The notes: a model not told the origin generated them from the sequence alone. A stretch of DNA of 64,000 nucleotides from an uncultured Planctomycetaceae bacterium (GCA_943787265.1 CALSLT010000003.1:248001-312000), one strand, 5' to 3'. Numbered from the stretch's first letter, positions 28,128-37,993 are shown. Numbers and translations are program-made.

Positions 28128-28966
28128 ATGATATCTAGTCGAAACGAAAGGAAAGAATCCCAGGGAAAGGCTCCGCAATACTTTGAAGCGTGGGAGAACG
28201 TCCCGAGAAATATAAAAACCAGAAGACAGTGGATCAAAGAACGAAGGGCAATCCTTCCAGACCAGCATCCTGTTGCTGAGATGGTCATCAGCACTTTTGA
28301 TTTGCCGCTTGAAGAAGCGGAAAACATGAAGAGACTCATCCTCAGGATCGAAGGTGACAACGCCGTTATCGTCGAGAATTCGATCTCTCTGTTTCATGAA
28401 GACCAGACGCGACTTTCCAAAATTGTAGACCGAACTCTGGCTTACCTCGATTTCGAAGACATCTTTACTGCCCACGCTCAAAAAGACTGCTACGCACGCT
28501 GGAATGCTGAAGAAAATAGATGGGCGACGGTGAATGCGAGCCAGGAAAATTTTCTTGCACCGTTTCTTTCGCCTGACTTAATCCGCAGGCACATCAACCA
28601 ACGGGAAATTATTGGCGTCAGAGGAACCGAGAAGACCCGATTCATCGCCATTGATCTCGACTTCCACGGTCAGGATCGAAAGGTTTTTCTCGACCAGGCA
28701 GAAGTCCTGTTAAAGGCGTTTCATGGAAAGAACGGCTGGCATTGCCAGGTCTCCAGAGATGACGTGAACGGGATTCATCTTCTGAAGGTGCTCGATAAAA
28801 CATCGCCACTTGCTTTGGAAAGAACGAGACTTCGAAATCAGCTCAAAGCCATAAACGCCAGCAACCCGGACTTGGTAAAAAGAGCAACTTCCGCCGGAAT
28901 GAAATCTCTCGGTGATCTTGAAATTTATCCCGACCAGAATAGAGCTTTCAGGTTGCCGTTATGCCG
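28128..28966 (+). pseudogene. Archaeo-eukaryotic-primase-like protein truncated by IS21
   Basis: ATG 28128 has AAGGA upstream. About 280 residues remain before the IS21 left end. The pattern of an AEP-type primase is visible in order: GTEKTRFIAIDLDFHGQDRK (a D-x-D metal site in a strand), WHCQVSRDDVNGIHLLKVLD (the G-x-H region) and LGDLEIYPDQNRAFRLPL (the third acidic motif with R-LPL). These resemble TOTE-system or element-encoded primases. The frame runs on into the IS to 29039 with unrelated residues. The missing C-terminal part is not found on the other side of the IS. A replication or priming role in the island is inference. Confidence 0.6.
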
Positions 28967-29121
28967 TGCATACGGCAGTGGGAACGCAAAGCGCTCGGCG
29001 GTGAGTGGCGGGCGGCGAGACTACACAGCGCCCAGATGATCATTTGCTGAAGTTCAGGCAGTCTTTCGGTTTTTCCGGGAGTCTGGTTCTGGATGAGGCA
29101 GGTGACAGGGTGATCACAGAC

Positions 29122-30615
29122 ATGGATTTGTGGACCGAAGTGCGCCGTCGCGTGTTGAACGGCGAGATAAGCAAGCGAGCAGCCTGTCGTGAATACGACA
29201 TTTGCTGGCAGACTTTGAAGAAGATGCTGGAGCATCCTGAGCCGCCGGGCTATCGGCTGACGAAGCCTCGGCCGTCGAAGTTGGAGCCGTTTCTGCCCAT
29301 CATTCACGAGATTCTCAAGAGTGATCGGCAGGTGCATCGTAAGCAGCGGCACACGGCGAAGCGTATCTTCGAGCGTCTGCGGGACGAACACGATTACGAA
29401 GGCGGCGAGACGATCGTCAAGGATGCGGTTCGAGCGTGGAAGCAGACGAATCGCGAAGTATTTCTGCCGCTCTCGCACCCGCCCGGTGAAGCTCAAGTCG
29501 ACTTCGGGTTTGCCGATGTGTGGCTGGAGGGCGAACTGACGAAAGTGGCTTTGTTTGTGATGACGCTGCCGTATTCGGATGCGATCTACATTCAAGCGTT
29601 TCCCAGAGAATGCACGGAAGTGTTTCTGGAAGGCCATAAGCGTGCCTTCCAGTTCTTTGGCGGAGTTCCTGCTCGGATCAGCTACGACAATTCAAAGATT
29701 GCCGTGGCACAGATTACGGGGAATCGCGAACGCAAGGTGACTCACGAGTTTCAGCGACTTCAGAGTCACTACCTGTTTGAAGAACACTTCTGTCTGGTGC
29801 GTCGTCCGAATGAGAAGGGGCACGTCGAACGACTGCTCGACTTTGCTCGAAAGAACTACCTGGTTCCAGTGCCACGGATTGATTCGCTGGAGGCATTGAA
29901 TCGAGAACTGGAGAGTCATTGCCAGTCTGATCTGGGACGGCAGTTGCGCGGCAAGCCGTCGCCCAAGTCAGTGCTGCTGGCTGAAGAACGCCAGCGGTTC
30001 TTCAGGCCGCTTCCGGTTCAAACCTTCGAGGCGCATCGGATCGATCATGGGAATGCCACTTCGTTGTCGCTGGTACGGTTTCAGACCAACGACTACTCGG
30101 TGCCAACTGAGTACGCGCATCGGAAGATCACGATCGTGGCCACGGTCAATGAAGTACGACTGATCTGTAACGACCAGTTGGTGGCTCGTCATCCTCGTTA
30201 CTGGGGACGTGCGAAGCCGGTCTTCGACCCGGTGCATTATCTGGCTCTGCTGGAACGTAAGCCGGGGGGATTCGATCACGCGAAGCCTCTGGAGAACTGG
30301 GACCTGCCTGTTTCCTTCGGCATTCTGCGTCGCCGTCTGGAAGCAGAACTCGGCGGCCACGGAACACGGGAGTTCATCAAGGTGCTCCGGTTACTGGAAC
30401 GTCATTCGCTGCCAGCTCTCAAGCAAGCCGTGCATAACGGTCTGGAGATCGATGCCACCAGCGCCGATGCCATTCGGGTCATCCTGGAGTATCAGCAGGA
30501 AGAACCCGTGGCGTTGTTCAGCCTGGACGGCCGACCGCATTTAAAGCTTGTACGCGTCGCTCAGACGGATGTTGCCGTGTACCAGACGCTGCTCGGGAAA
30601 GGAGCCACGGTATGA
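29122..30615 (+). CDS. istA: IS21-family transposase IstA
   Basis: I choose ATG 29122 (MDLWTEVRRRVLNGEISKRA) because the N-terminal HTH starts there; the frame is open further up into the terminal repeat. The protein is about 497 residues. It has the HTH, then KQRHTAKRIFERLRDEH and the rve/DDE domain with VDFGFADVW, ISYDNSKIAV and KGHVERLLDFARKN, and a C-terminal beta domain. It acts with IstB in cut-and-paste transposition. It overlaps istB by 4 bp and seems intact. Confidence 0.9.
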   Translation: MDLWTEVRRRVLNGEISKRAACREYDICWQTLKKMLEHPEPPGYRLTKPRPSKLEPFLPIIHEILKSDRQVHRKQRHTAKRIFERLRDEHDYEGGETIVKDAVRAWKQTNREVFLPLSHPPGEAQVDFGFADVWLEGELTKVALFVMTLPYSDAIYIQAFPRECTEVFLEGHKRAFQFFGGVPARISYDNSKIAVAQITGNRERKVTHEFQRLQSHYLFEEHFCLVRRPNEKGHVERLLDFARKNYLVPVPRIDSLEALNRELESHCQSDLGRQLRGKPSPKSVLLAEERQRFFRPLPVQTFEAHRIDHGNATSLSLVRFQTNDYSVPTEYAHRKITIVATVNEVRLICNDQLVARHPRYWGRAKPVFDPVHYLALLERKPGGFDHAKPLENWDLPVSFGILRRRLEAELGGHGTREFIKVLRLLERHSLPALKQAVHNGLEIDATSADAIRVILEYQQEEPVALFSLDGRPHLKLVRVAQTDVAVYQTLLGKGATV

Positions 30616-31409
30616 AGAAAACAGAAACGAAAAGCACCGTCCTTCTTCAACATCATCTCAAGACGTTGAAGCTGCCGACGATGCTGGCAGAACATGAAAA
30701 AGTCGCGGCTCGGTGCGCCACTGATAATATGGATCACCTGGCGTTCCTGTTGCAGTTGTGCGAACTGGAACTGATCGATCGCGAACGTCGTGCCGCCGAT
30801 CGGCGACTTAAGTCAGCCTGCTTTCCGAATCACAAAACGCTCGACGCGTTCGACTTCAAAGCTCAGCCGTCATTGAACAAGGTGTTGATCACCGAACTCA
30901 TGAGAGGTGAGTACATCGACAAGCGGGAGAACATCCTGCTCGTCGGTAATTCAGGCACGGGCAAAACACACGTCGCCACTGCATTGGGAATCGCTGCGTG
31001 TGGTCACGGGCGGCGCGTTCGATTCTTTCAGGTGACGGAGCTGATTACACAATTGATGGAAGCTCGTGAAGAACGCGTGCTGATGCGGTTACGCAAACAG
31101 CTATCGAAGCTGGACCTGCTGATCCTCGATGAACTCGGCTACGTTCCCGCCAGCAAGGTGGGATCAGAACTGTTGTTCGACGTGATCAGCACGGCGTATG
31201 AACGCAACAGTCTGATCGTGACCACCAACCTGCCATTTGAAAACTGGACTGAGGTCCTCAGCAGCGAACGGCTCACGGGAGCCACTCTCGATCGGCTCAC
31301 TCACCGCTGTCATATCCTCGAAGCATCCGGAGAAAGCTACCGCCTCCGCGACGCAAAACGCCGCAAACGACCAGTCCGCTCAAGCCAGAGCGAAACAAAG
31401 ACGAAATAA
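30612..31409 (+). CDS. istB: IS21-family helper ATPase IstB
   Basis: 265 residues. Walker A is GNSGTGKTH, Walker B is LLILDELGYV, and IVTTNLPFENW is the sensor region typical of IstB, a DnaC-like AAA+ protein that assembles on DNA and activates IstA. ATGA overlap with istA implies coupled translation. Intact. Confidence 0.92.
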   Translation: MKKTETKSTVLLQHHLKTLKLPTMLAEHEKVAARCATDNMDHLAFLLQLCELELIDRERRAADRRLKSACFPNHKTLDAFDFKAQPSLNKVLITELMRGEYIDKRENILLVGNSGTGKTHVATALGIAACGHGRRVRFFQVTELITQLMEAREERVLMRLRKQLSKLDLLILDELGYVPASKVGSELLFDVISTAYERNSLIVTTNLPFENWTEVLSSERLTGATLDRLTHRCHILEASGESYRLRDAKRRKRPVRSSQSETKTK

Positions 31410-31523
31410 GTAAGGCCCACCCCCGGCCACGAGCCGCCAGCCACGCTCAACCGGGACACCACTAACAACACCGCGCTGTGAAATCCGCCCGCCGAGCGCT
31501 TTGCGTTCCCACTGACGTATGCA

Positions 31524-31580
31524 CGTAAAGTTGTTGCTTGAAGCAAACAGCAACAGGAGAAGCAGTCGGATTGGTTTCAT
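31524..31580 (-). pseudogene. Leader-peptide stub of an exported protein cut by IS21
   Basis: From ATG 31578-31580 the minus strand encodes MKPIRLLLLLLFASSNN, a signal peptide, and then enters the IS21 end. The rest of the gene is absent: the DNA beyond the IS codes for the primase-like protein on the other strand. It is a remnant. Confidence 0.5.
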
Positions 31581-31764
31581 GAGATTGTCTCGTGTCTGGA
31601 TTCATAGAAAGCAAGATTCTACCGAGGGAATTCGTGGCCGGATAGAATTCGATTGAAACAGCAACAACGAAATACATTCATCCTGACCAGAAGCTGACAC
31701 TCGATGAGTCGAATGACTTCCATAGTTCATCATGGTTTGGCGATGTGAGAATGAAGGCCGCACG

Positions 31765-32361
31765 ATGGCGACCGAAAAAGAGAAGATGTTGGCCGGTGAT
31801 TTCTATGACGCTCTTGATCCTGAGCTTGTCAAGGAACGAGAACGAGCCAGAGACCTTTGCCGAGACCTCAATACAACTCGGGAGCAGGAACAGGAAGCTC
31901 GCCGTCAGATATTAATTGAGTTGTTTGGCAGCGGCGGCGATTCAGTCTGGATGCAACCGCCGTTCTATTGTGATTACGGCAGCAACATCTATCTCGGCAA
32001 GCGGGTCTACTTCAACTTCAACTGCGTTGTTCTCGACGTGTGCGAGGTGCGGATCGGCGATTTTACATTCTTTGGTCCAGCCGTTCAGATTTACACGGGC
32101 ACTCACCCGATGAACGCTGCACTTCGCCGCACACAGGAACTCGGCAAACCTGTCACAATTGGTTCGGATGTCTGGGTTGGCGGCGGTGCAATCATCTGCC
32201 CTGGCATCACAATTGGATCAAAAACAGTGATCGGTGCAGGAAGCGTGGTAACGAAGGACATCCCTGAGAACGTCATTGCCGCTGGCAATCCCTGTCGAAT
32301 CATTCGAGAGATTAGCGAGAACGACGACTTACCTTCCGATGTGCCGTCACCGTCATCCTAA
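31765..32361 (+). CDS. Maltose/galactoside O-acetyltransferase-like hexapeptide transferase
   Basis: 198 residues from ATG 31765 (MATEKEKMLAGDFYDALDPE), the usual start of the maltose-acetyltransferase/NodL family; an upstream in-frame ATG at 31732 would add 11 residues unlike the family. The left-handed beta-helix is visible: PFYCDYGSNIYLGKRVYFNF, IGDFTFFGPAVQIYTGTHPM with the catalytic His, and ITIGSKTVIGAGSVVTKDIP. It transfers acetyl from acetyl-CoA to a sugar hydroxyl, in the cytoplasm as a trimer. It is one of the few intact enzyme genes of the island cargo. Confidence 0.85.
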   Translation: MATEKEKMLAGDFYDALDPELVKERERARDLCRDLNTTREQEQEARRQILIELFGSGGDSVWMQPPFYCDYGSNIYLGKRVYFNFNCVVLDVCEVRIGDFTFFGPAVQIYTGTHPMNAALRRTQELGKPVTIGSDVWVGGGAIICPGITIGSKTVIGAGSVVTKDIPENVIAAGNPCRIIREISENDDLPSDVPSPSS

Positions 32362-32474
32362 TGTATTCACAATCATTAGGAACGTTTTCGGAAAGATCAT
32401 GAGTACCGCCGAACACTAGAGCGACCTCAGTTCTTGCAATTCCAGCAAGGACTCTTCTCACAATGGCAGCCACC

Positions 32475-32756
32475 TCATTTCTTCTCTGCGGTGTAGCTGC
32501 CCTTAAAATTTACGCCGGTCGTAGACGACGTGCCTGTCGTCCAAACGTTGATCACCTTTCCATCGTCGGAAGACGTGATGATCTTCACGGAAGAAGAATT
32601 GCCAGATGTCGCTGTTGCCACATCTCCTGCATGTAGTTCCTGAGTCAGACTTGGAAACGATCCAATTGAACCAGGATCATGCAGGCCATGAGCGAGGTAA
32701 AAGATGGCAGCCACGAAGAGAGCAGCAATACATCGCCAGTATTTTGAGTCAGCCAT
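32475..32756 (-). CDS. Small exported protein of unknown function
   Basis: 93 residues from ATG 32754-32756, with AAGGAAC upstream; the frame is open to 32876 but lacks such a site there. An N-terminal hydrophobic segment (CIAALFVAAIFYLAHGL) serves as signal or anchor. The rest is Ser/Thr/Gly-rich with strand-like segments (SVKIITSSDDGKVINVWTTG). No family recognised. Confidence 0.55.
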   Translation of the reverse strand: MADSKYWRCIAALFVAAIFYLAHGLHDPGSIGSFPSLTQELHAGDVATATSGNSSSVKIITSSDDGKVINVWTTGTSSTTGVNFKGSYTAEKK

Positions 32757-32875
32757 TTTGAGTTCCTTGAATTGGATGGGAAGTGATTTCGAAGTTTTAA
32801 CAATTGCCCCAACGCAGAATTGTCTGGGCAGTTCAATCAGAATCGGCGACAATGCTGCCAGAAAAGGAGCGTGCA

Positions 32876-33058
32876 ATGAATCGTCGAGAATTTATGGCAA
32901 CAGCGACTGTTGTGACTGTAGCGTCACCCCTCATCCCAGTGCTTGCCGGTGAACCTGAATTGTCAGTTCTGCCAACTGAAGCGTTGATGGATAAGCAGGC
33001 TGCTGAAGCCAAGCTTCTCGAAGAAGTCGAGACGGCTGACTTCGTTCTATACAACTGA
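32876..33058 (+). CDS. Very small Tat-signal protein
   Basis: 60 residues with AGGAG six bases before ATG 32876. It opens MNRREFMATATVVTVASPLI, a twin-arginine leader with an AxA-like cleavage site (VLAGEP). Only about 35 mature residues remain, with an acidic helix (ALMDKQAAEAKLLEEVETAD). It may be a truncated Tat-exported protein or a genuine short one; I cannot assign a role. Confidence 0.5.
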   Translation: MNRREFMATATVVTVASPLIPVLAGEPELSVLPTEALMDKQAAEAKLLEEVETADFVLYN

Positions 33059-33143
33059 AGTTAAGCCGATTCTGTCGAAGCTGAGTTTGTTTTGCCGGTA
33101 GCAGACTCAATCGGATGAAGCTCAGCCCTCGATGGACACTTCA

Positions 33144-33404
33144 TTATTTCAGCTTGCTTCGACTTCCGATTGCATGTTTGCCCGCAACTCCGAGCGACAA
33201 CAGAGCCACAACACCGTAGATGATAGTCGCTGCCAATGAACGGCTTTCGGCAAACGCATACCAGCTACACCCCGCCGTCAGCATCGCAACGAAAACAGCG
33301 ACAACTGCAACAGCCATTGATCGGCGTGCTGAGAACGCTCCCCACACGACGACAGCAAGGCTGACAATCGCCCCGATGAAGATGATTGAACCAGAGCTGC
33401 CCAT
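33144..33404 (-). CDS. Small membrane protein, three segments
   Basis: 86 residues: SIIFIGAIVSLAVVVWGAFS, MAVAVVAVFVAMLTAGCSW and SLAATIIYGVVALLSLGVAG are hydrophobic. GAGG lies nine bases upstream of the ATG. No recognisable family. It stands alone in the island cargo. Confidence 0.5.
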   Translation of the reverse strand: MGSSGSIIFIGAIVSLAVVVWGAFSARRSMAVAVVAVFVAMLTAGCSWYAFAESRSLAATIIYGVVALLSLGVAGKHAIGSRSKLK

Positions 33405-33558
33405 CGTGGAAGTCCTCAGACAGAGAAATGAGACGCACTTGCCTCAGGGCGAGAACTATCGGCAGGTATAACGCCTTCGTCTGGACGAGTTTCTAAATCA
33501 GTGATCAGAAAATCTGATGCAAGGGCGTCAGATCATTCGTACGAATTGAAAGAATGGT
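33405..33558. other. Short gene-free stretch
   Basis: About 150 bp with no feature I can support, separating the small membrane protein from the isochorismatase-family pseudogene. Confidence 0.4.
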
Positions 33559-34110
33559 TCATCCTTTAATCCGTTCAATCCACGCCTCAACATCAAGCAC
33601 TTCACTCAACAGCATCTGCTGAGCACAAAGAATGGATCGGTGCAGTTCTTCTGCTGTTACTTCACCGGCTTCATTTGATAGATCGAGCGTTCCTGTTGCG
33701 TCTCTTCAGAAACTCAACGGTGAAGCCTCGATGAACTGCCTGCCGTGCTGTCGTGTCACAGCACATGTGCGTCATGTAGCCAGCGATCGTGACTGTCGTG
33801 ATGCCGTTCTTCATTCAGCCAGTCTTCAAGCGTCGTGTTTGTAAAACTGCCGGGCAAGGTCTTTTCGACGAGCAAGTCGTGTGGTCGTGCTTTGATCTCG
33901 TCAGTGAAGCTCCCAGCCTGGCGTCCCTTTCTGGAAGAACGGCATCTCCGGCTTGCGGAAATGATGCTGAATCACAACGGTTGGAACTTTGCCTGCCGCC
34001 GCATCCATTGCTTTCAGAATCTGCTCCAGGTGACCTGCCGGATGCGTGATTGGCAACGCTCCAGTGAAGTATTCGTTCTGAACATCAATGACGAGTAGCG
34101 CTCGACTCAT
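33559..34110 (-). pseudogene. Isochorismatase-family cysteine hydrolase, three frameshifts
   Basis: From ATG 34108-34110 the frame gives MSRALLVIDVQNEYFTGALP with the family Asp, and the KARPHDLLVEKTLPGSFTNT segment follows after an extra base at about 33903 (WELH then TGA, rescued as DEIKARPH). A second extra base near 33809 leads to [20 protein letters not shown] with the catalytic Cys, and a third near 33705 to [20 protein letters not shown] and the end at 33559. Intact, it would be about 183 residues, normal for the family. A diverged N-terminal fragment of the same gene lies at 38521-38631. Confidence 0.8.
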
Positions 34111-34177
34111 TGGGGGATGCTTTCGTTTGGATATCAGCAATAAAGTCTGGGGGTCATCAGGAAGTCGTCATTCATGG

Positions 34178-36280
34178 TCAGTTCACTGACGCTCGGAACG
34201 TGAAAAGGTCTGCATCTTTCAAGAAGAACTCGAAACGAACCACCTTCCCAGCCAGTGAATCTGTTGAGGCCTTTTTCCACGTGATCTCTTGTGTGACGCT
34301 GTCTTGCTTTGACAAAAGACAGTCATCGTAGTCAAAGCCTGGAATAACCTTTCGCTTGCCATCAGTGACGCGAACGCTGAGTTCACCTTCGCTGGCATCG
34401 GCGTTGACCAACAGCTTTCCACCCGGCCAGAGAAATCTGCCGTGTGCAAATGACGCCGCCGTTGCTTGGGCCACGCATCGAAATAAATCCTTCCTTGCGT
34501 ATTTTCGCCAAGCCAATCCCAGGTGAGCGTTCGCTGGTGCCGTGGCGGGCCATCCCATCCCGCGTAATACAACCACCATTCATCTCCGACTTCCACCCAG
34601 CGAGACCCTCCAAACACCATGCCGTCGTCCCACGACTCGTCCGGGCCACGTTCGATCAACTTGGGGCGGCGTGGCAAACGATTGAACTGAAATCCATCTC
34701 GACTCCACGCCAGTTCCGTATGGATGTCAGTATTCATTTTGAACGGCCACAGAAATCCCCAATAGATTCCTGCGTAATGCCGCGTGGGCATTCCGTAGAA
34801 GAAATTGAAACCGGCTTCCTCGTCTAGTCCGTCAGGTACCAGAATGTTCTGTGGTTCAGAATCCCAAAGCGTCCCAGAGTTTGGCACTGCTCATGCGTGC
34901 CACGCGACGTGAGGCACCAGTGTCAATGATGTCGCCACGGAAGGTTCGGTAAATGTGCTTTGCACGGCAGAACATCACGTATTCCCTTCTGCGGGAGTCG
35001 TAGACAATCGCGTTCTGCGTATCGCTGTGCATTTTCGTGATGGTCGTATCGCTGTCGCGGTCCCAATGGATTCCGTCGTGGGAGCCGATGAGATGGCTAC
35101 CGCCAATCCCGCCATAAAGCATCACAAAGCGATACCCGCGACGTTCTTCTTCGGGAAGATCGAGCATGTAGACCTGACTGCCACGCTTTCCCTCCAGTCC
35201 TGTCCAGACAATGTTGTTTTCTTTGGTGCCTTTCCAATCGACCAATCCCAAGTTCGGCAGCGTCCATGAAATGCCGTCTTTGGACTCTCCATACGCAATG
35301 GCGTAACGACCCGATTTTCCTTTAACTGGAGAAGCGACCCAGGTCTGATACCACATTCGAAACAGACCGCTTTCTTCGTCACGAATGACAGTCGTATAGC
35401 CACCGTGACCAGGCAAAACAGGATTGCCGACAAACTTCTTTGGCTGGTGGAATACTCGCTGGACTGACTCTTGCTTGTATTTGATCGCCCAATGGTTATC
35501 GACGACGAAATTATCGAACACGAATTGTGGTGTCGTACCAATCTGAACTGGCTCAGTGGGTAAGGCATCAGCACGGCTGTCAGCTCTTTCAAATCGCACA
35601 AAGTACGACTCGTCTAGCAGATCCTTCTTCTCTTCAACCTGCCGGAATCCTGCCGCAACGATTTCCTTCGTGAAGACTTCCTGCCCAGCTCGGACATGAC
35701 CGAGAGTCCATTCCCGGCTGACTCCTTCGATTCGATGGAAGTCGATGAGAATGACCTGACCTTCAGGTTTCAAAGCCGTGTGGATCGATCGCATGGTCTT
35801 CGTCGGAAATTCAAAGTGGTGGTAAGTGTCGCAAATAAAAGCCAGATCGATTGATGCTGGTGGCAGATTGACCGAGTCAGGTTTGCATACGATGCCGACA
35901 ACGTTCTGCAAACCGTCCTTCTGAGCAGTCTGCTCGACGTGTTTCACGAACTTTTCTGCAATGTCTACCGCAAGAATCTTCCCTTCGGGGCCAACTTCTT
36001 TGGCGAATAGTCGAGTGAATAATCCAGTCCCCGCTCCAACGTCAGCCACAGTCATGCCGGGCTTGAGACCGATGGCTTTGACAATTTCGTCGCGATGATC
36101 GAATGCGTCTCGACCTTCATTCTCGAATCTTCCAATGAACTGTTCGACGTCCGGATTCTCGAATGACTTGTTGATGCCGGGATTGACGCTTTTGTCCTGA
36201 GCGAAAACGACGGTCGAGGTAAGAATCGCCAGAGCAAATAAGATGCAACGCTTCACGCGAAGTCCTTTCGGTTTGATCAT
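34178..36280 (-). pseudogene. Exported SAM-methyltransferase / GH32-43-like five-bladed propeller fusion, frameshifted
   Basis: The N-terminus (from about ATG 36280) has a signal peptide (VKRCILFALAILTSTVVFA). Residues about 40-240 are a class I methyltransferase: MTVADVGAGTGLFTRLFAKE is motif I, ILAVDIAEK motif II and IDLAFICDTYHHFEFPTKTM motif IV. It continues as a glycosidase-like propeller protein: HGGYTTVIRDEESGLFRMWY, AYGESKDGISWTLPNLGL and NAIVYDSRRREYVMFCRAKH. Extra single bases near 34870, 34545 and 34431 move the reading through three frames; the tail ends VVRFEFFLKDADLFTFRASV. About 700 residues if repaired. A periplasmic methyltransferase joined to a sugar-binding propeller is unusual. 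Confidence 0.7.
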
Positions 36281-36583
36281 TCGAGTCATTCTTCCAGATT
36301 TCATTGTATGTCTCGGCTTAAGCACATTCACTCTATGGAATCACTGAGCGATTCTGGCTCGGTCGCGGCTGATTCCAGAGCCGGATGTTTCAGAAGGATC
36401 ACTACACTTCGAGAACTTATGATATTGTGCTATCGCTGACACCTGATTTTCGCGTCGCTTGCCGCACAACCAGTTCGTCAAACTGATTCCTGTCATCTTC
36501 AGATTGTTCGAGCAGAATGAGCCAAACGCCAGACAGCAACCACGCCGTGGACGCTCCCGCTGAAAGAGACGTCGCATGCGACA

Positions 36584-36901
36584 TTGCGTACTGTCGCATG
36601 GTGGTCGATAAAACTCTTGAGTCTGACAGTGATTGGCGGAATGTTTATCTTGCTGACTGGCCCGTTCGTCCTGGCTCCATTCTTTCCAAACGGAAGATTC
36701 GCCGTCTATCTCTTCAGGTGTCTTCCATTCGTTCACATCGCAGTGTGGATTGCTGGCATCGTTGCAGCGTATCGAAGGCATAAGTCTTTCAAGATCGCCG
36801 GATCCCTGGTTGTGGTTGGCTCTCTATTGTTTGTGACATCGCCCATTTGGATGTATCTGGTCGTTCTGGCTAGCGTTGGCGGATGGAACGTCGGCAAGTG
36901 A
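36584..36901 (+). CDS. Small membrane protein, start uncertain
   Basis: About 105 residues with three membrane segments (LSLTVIGGMFILLTGPFVLA, FRCLPFVHIAVWIAGIVAA, SLVVVGSLLFVTSPIWMYLV). The frame has no ATG; TTG 36584 is the best codon in it. A nearby ATG at 36517 opens MSQTPDSNHAVDAPAERD in another frame and could be the real start if a base is inserted near 36580. No family recognised. Confidence 0.45.
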   Translation: MRTVAWWSIKLLSLTVIGGMFILLTGPFVLAPFFPNGRFAVYLFRCLPFVHIAVWIAGIVAAYRRHKSFKIAGSLVVVGSLLFVTSPIWMYLVVLASVGGWNVGK

Positions 36902-36994
36902 TCGAGGACAGACATTGTCGTGCCTCTTGGCAGACCTATAACACTTGAAGTCCCTATTTATCCTCATCCAAGAATCCCCAATCAGAGAACTCCA

Positions 36995-37993
36995 ATGCAC
37001 CGCATGCTGACCATCAGCTTGATCATCTTTCTCTCGCTCGAAGTTACAGCAGAAGAACCGAATAAAGTTGATTCAGACCTGGTGCCGTTACCACGAGAAG
37101 TGAAGGCTCCCAAGAATAATCCAACGACTCCCGCCAAGGTCGAACTTGGCAAGAAGCTGTTCTTCGACCCTCGCCTTTCCGGCGACGATAAAATGAGTTG
37201 TGCCACCTGCCATGCCCCTGACAAGGCATACGGCGATGGCCTTGCCCTGTCCCCTGGTGCAGGCGGCAAACTGTTGGAGAGAAATACTCAGACCTGCCTG
37301 AATGTTGGATTCTTCAAATCGTTCTTCTGGGACGGTCGAGCAAAAAGTTTGGAAGAGCAGGCTCTTGGTCCGATCGAGTCAAAAGTTGAAATGGATCAAG
37401 ACTTGAATGAACTGGAAGTCGAACTGGCAGCGATTCCCGGTTACGTGACAGAGTTCCAAACTGTCTTCGGCACCAAACCTAACCGGGAAGATATCGCCAA
37501 AGCTCTTGCTGCATTTCAAAGAACTCTCGTGACTGAACCTTCACCTTTCGATCAGTTTCTTGCCGGCGACAAAGACGCTTTATCTGATGAAGCTAAAAGA
37601 GGCCTGGAACTGTTTCGTGGCGATGCCGGCTGCATCGAATGTCACAACGGACCGCTGTTGAGTGATGGGAAATTTTATCGGCTTGGCGTGTCGTTCAAAG
37701 ATGAAGGTCGAGCAAAGATTTCAGGGAAGAAGGAAGACCGCTATCGGTTTCGGACTCCAAGTCTTCGCAACATCGCAGAGACGGCTCCTTACATGCACGA
37801 CGGCTCACAGAAAACATTGGAAGATGTCGTGACGTTTTATTTTCGCGGCATTCCAGCGTCAGGCCCGGATGGCTTGAGCCTGGATACTGAGTCGCTCGAT
37901 TTTCTGAGCTTCTCTGACATCGATGCGATGGTCGAGTTTTTAAAATCGCTGTCAGGCAAAGCTCCGAAGGTCACGCCGCCGAAACTTCCGTGA
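36995..37993 (+). CDS. Diheme cytochrome c peroxidase (CCP/MauG family)
   Basis: 332 residues from ATG 36995 (MHRMLTISLIIFLSLEVTAE, a signal peptide). Two heme motifs are present: MSCATCHAPDKAYGDGL and GCIECHNGPLLSDGKFYRLG. GKKLFFDPRLSGDD near 75, RNTQTCLNVGFFKSFFWDG and RFRTPSLRNIAETAPYMHDG are further family signatures, the last carrying a Met ligand candidate. It reduces hydrogen peroxide with electrons from a periplasmic donor, or acts as a MauG-like oxidant. Upstream start codons in the frame lack a leader, so I prefer 36995. The gene is intact amid decayed cargo. Confidence 0.85.
   Translation: MHRMLTISLIIFLSLEVTAEEPNKVDSDLVPLPREVKAPKNNPTTPAKVELGKKLFFDPRLSGDDKMSCATCHAPDKAYGDGLALSPGAGGKLLERNTQTCLNVGFFKSFFWDGRAKSLEEQALGPIESKVEMDQDLNELEVELAAIPGYVTEFQTVFGTKPNREDIAKALAAFQRTLVTEPSPFDQFLAGDKDALSDEAKRGLELFRGDAGCIECHNGPLLSDGKFYRLGVSFKDEGRAKISGKKEDRYRFRTPSLRNIAETAPYMHDGSQKTLEDVVTFYFRGIPASGPDGLSLDTESLDFLSFSDIDAMVEFLKSLSGKAPKVTPPKLP

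Larger units (their letters stand above)
28967..31523 (+). mobile_element. IS21-family insertion sequence
   Basis: Ends are 35-bp inverted repeats with one mismatch, starting TGCATACGGCAGTGGGAACG on the left and matching the reverse complement of 31489-31523 on the right. The ends have the TG...CA layout of the family. It carries istA and istB in the usual order. No clear 4-8 bp target duplication is seen, and the flanks are unrelated gene pieces on opposite strands, pointing to loss of flanking DNA. Confidence 0.9.

Noticed and set aside
28967..29039. Last 25 codons of the primase-like frame
   Set aside because: They come from the IS21 terminal repeat, not from the gene.
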